From contig JAUZPS010000288.1 of NCBI GenBank assembly GCA_030705945.1, positions 1 to 6,389 of the forward strand: a DNA stretch of 6,389 nt, in the 5' to 3' direction. Numbering within the stretch: the first letter of the stretch is position 1; the number at the start of each line of letters is the position of its first letter. The translations under genes and the position numbers were made by a program. Below the pieces are notes generated by a model. The model was given only the letters and a program-made list of their open reading frames with translations. It searched no databases and had not been told where the DNA came from. This DNA comes from Bacillota bacterium (GTDB taxonomy: Bacteria > Bacillota > Clostridia > Acetivibrionales > DSM-2933). Of this stretch, positions 6,070 to 6,389 are shown one piece after another.

Positions 6070-6163
6070 GCATTATATTTACAGTTGAATTTTTTTAAAT
6101 TTTTTCGAGAATAATATAGGGGATGTTATAAATATTGAACTGAAAAATAAGTTTATAATGTTA

Positions 6164-6184
6164 GTTCAACAAATTTAGTTGAAC
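6164..6184. promoter_or_regulatory. Operator-like dyad GTTCAAC-N7-GTTGAAC
   Basis: Two perfect 7-bp half-sites at 6164-6170 and 6178-6184 surround an A+T-rich 7-bp spacer. A TATAAT word on the plus strand (6154-6159) lies 4 bp before it, and the large palindrome begins 4 bp after it. A dyad of this size suits a dimeric regulator, but no cognate gene is in the window and the shape alone is weak evidence. Confidence 0.35.
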
Positions 6185-6188
6185 AGTC

Positions 6189-6293
6189 TATATAAAAAGC
6201 AATTAATCTTTTACATTTGCCTATCACAAAATAACGTTAAAGCGTTCGTTATTTTGCTCCGTCAAATGTAAGATTAATAGTGCTTTTTATATA
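6189..6293. repeat. 105-bp nested palindromic element (copy 1)
   Basis: The ends are perfect 12-bp inverted repeats, TATATAAAAAGC at 6189-6200 and its complement at 6282-6293. Pairing continues inward through ATTAATCTT and ACATTTG with small bulges to about 6219 and 6263. After a short internal loop a second perfect 10-bp stem forms, CAAAATAACG at 6227-6236 with CGTTATTTTG at 6247-6256, closing on a 10-nt loop. The whole unit could fold as one long hairpin. It has no open reading frame. A related sequence lies immediately to the right. It resembles a MITE or a dispersed extragenic palindrome; a terminator role is not clear because it is followed by only a short mixed A+T tract. Confidence 0.8.
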
Positions 6294-6314
6294 AAAGAGG
6301 CTTTAAAAACTAAC

Positions 6315-6389
6315 TAATATTAATATCATTATTAATATTACATTTGGAAGAGCAAAATAACAAACGGTTCCACAGTATTTTGCCATAAA
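6315..6389. repeat. Second, diverged copy of the palindromic element (truncated by the window edge)
   Basis: Positions 6327-6387 align without gaps to the reverse complement of 6222-6282 with about four fifths of bases identical (13 differences in 61 by eye). The shared words include CATTTG, GAGCAAAATAAC and TATTTTG. The left part contains a separate perfect 11-bp inverted repeat, TAATATTAATA at 6315-6325 with TATTAATATTA at 6330-6340, around TCAT, not found in copy 1. The right end lies outside the window. Confidence 0.65.

Larger units (their letters stand above)
5922..6188. other. A+T-rich upstream region of the nucleotidyltransferase gene, no gene seen
   Basis: This is the probable leader and promoter region of the 820-residue gene. 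Several TATAAT-like words occur on the minus strand (for example at 5949-5944, 5973-5968 and 6077-6072), but none has a convincing -35 box at 16-18 nt, so no promoter is assigned. The only ordered elements found are a 10-bp tandem repeat at 6050-6069 and a dyad at 6164-6184. No coding frame has a plausible start and ribosome site on either strand. Confidence 0.5.

Noticed and set aside
6135..6159. Plus-strand promoter TTGAAC / TATAAT
   Set aside because: The spacer is only 13 nt and no gene starts downstream in the window.
6050..6389. CRISPR array
   Set aside because: The repeats here are a 10-bp tandem pair and two large palindromes; there is no series of equal repeats with unique spacers and no cas gene.

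Overview
The window looks like chromosomal DNA of a low-GC, endospore-forming Clostridia-type Firmicute. Three things point there: A+T-rich intergenic DNA, strong AGGAGG-like ribosome sites, and two recognisable sporulation genes (yqfC and the first codons of yqfD) beside a PdaA-type spore-cortex deacetylase. The genus cannot be fixed from sequence alone; a cellulolytic Clostridia (Ruminiclostridium/Acetivibrio-like) origin is only an impression.

All convincing genes lie on the minus strand, so transcription runs from high to low coordinates. In that order there is: (1) an A+T-rich, apparently non-coding block (5922-6389) with a long nested palindrome and a second, diverged copy of it running off the window edge; (2) a single 820-residue gene (5921-3459) with a sugar-1-phosphate nucleotidyltransferase, a left-handed beta-helix and a phosphomannomutase-like region whose catalytic loops are degenerate; it ends at a bidirectional hairpin terminator (3349-3387); (3) a two-gene operon (3168-1745) of DUF881 (YlxW/YlxX-type) membrane-anchored coiled-coil proteins overlapping by 4 bp, with a plausible sigma-A promoter at 3264-3292; (4) a 261-bp gap holding a 12-bp hairpin over the last codons, a ~100-bp repeat and a terminator-like hairpin; (5) a lipoprotein polysaccharide deacetylase (1483-512) followed 12 nt later by yqfC (499-185); (6) a second, inverted copy of the ~100-bp repeat; (7) the start of yqfD (25-1), which has a good ribosome site and continues outside the window.

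Functionally this is a cell-envelope and sporulation neighbourhood: nucleotide-sugar supply, a DUF881 pair of the kind found near division genes in Firmicutes, cortex peptidoglycan modification, and two conserved sporulation proteins of the mother-cell programme. No defence system, phage, CRISPR array, tRNA or rRNA was seen. The most unusual material is non-coding: two unrelated families of structured intergenic repeats, each present twice within 6.4 kb, one pair lying in inverted orientation around the deacetylase-yqfC pair and separating yqfC from yqfD.
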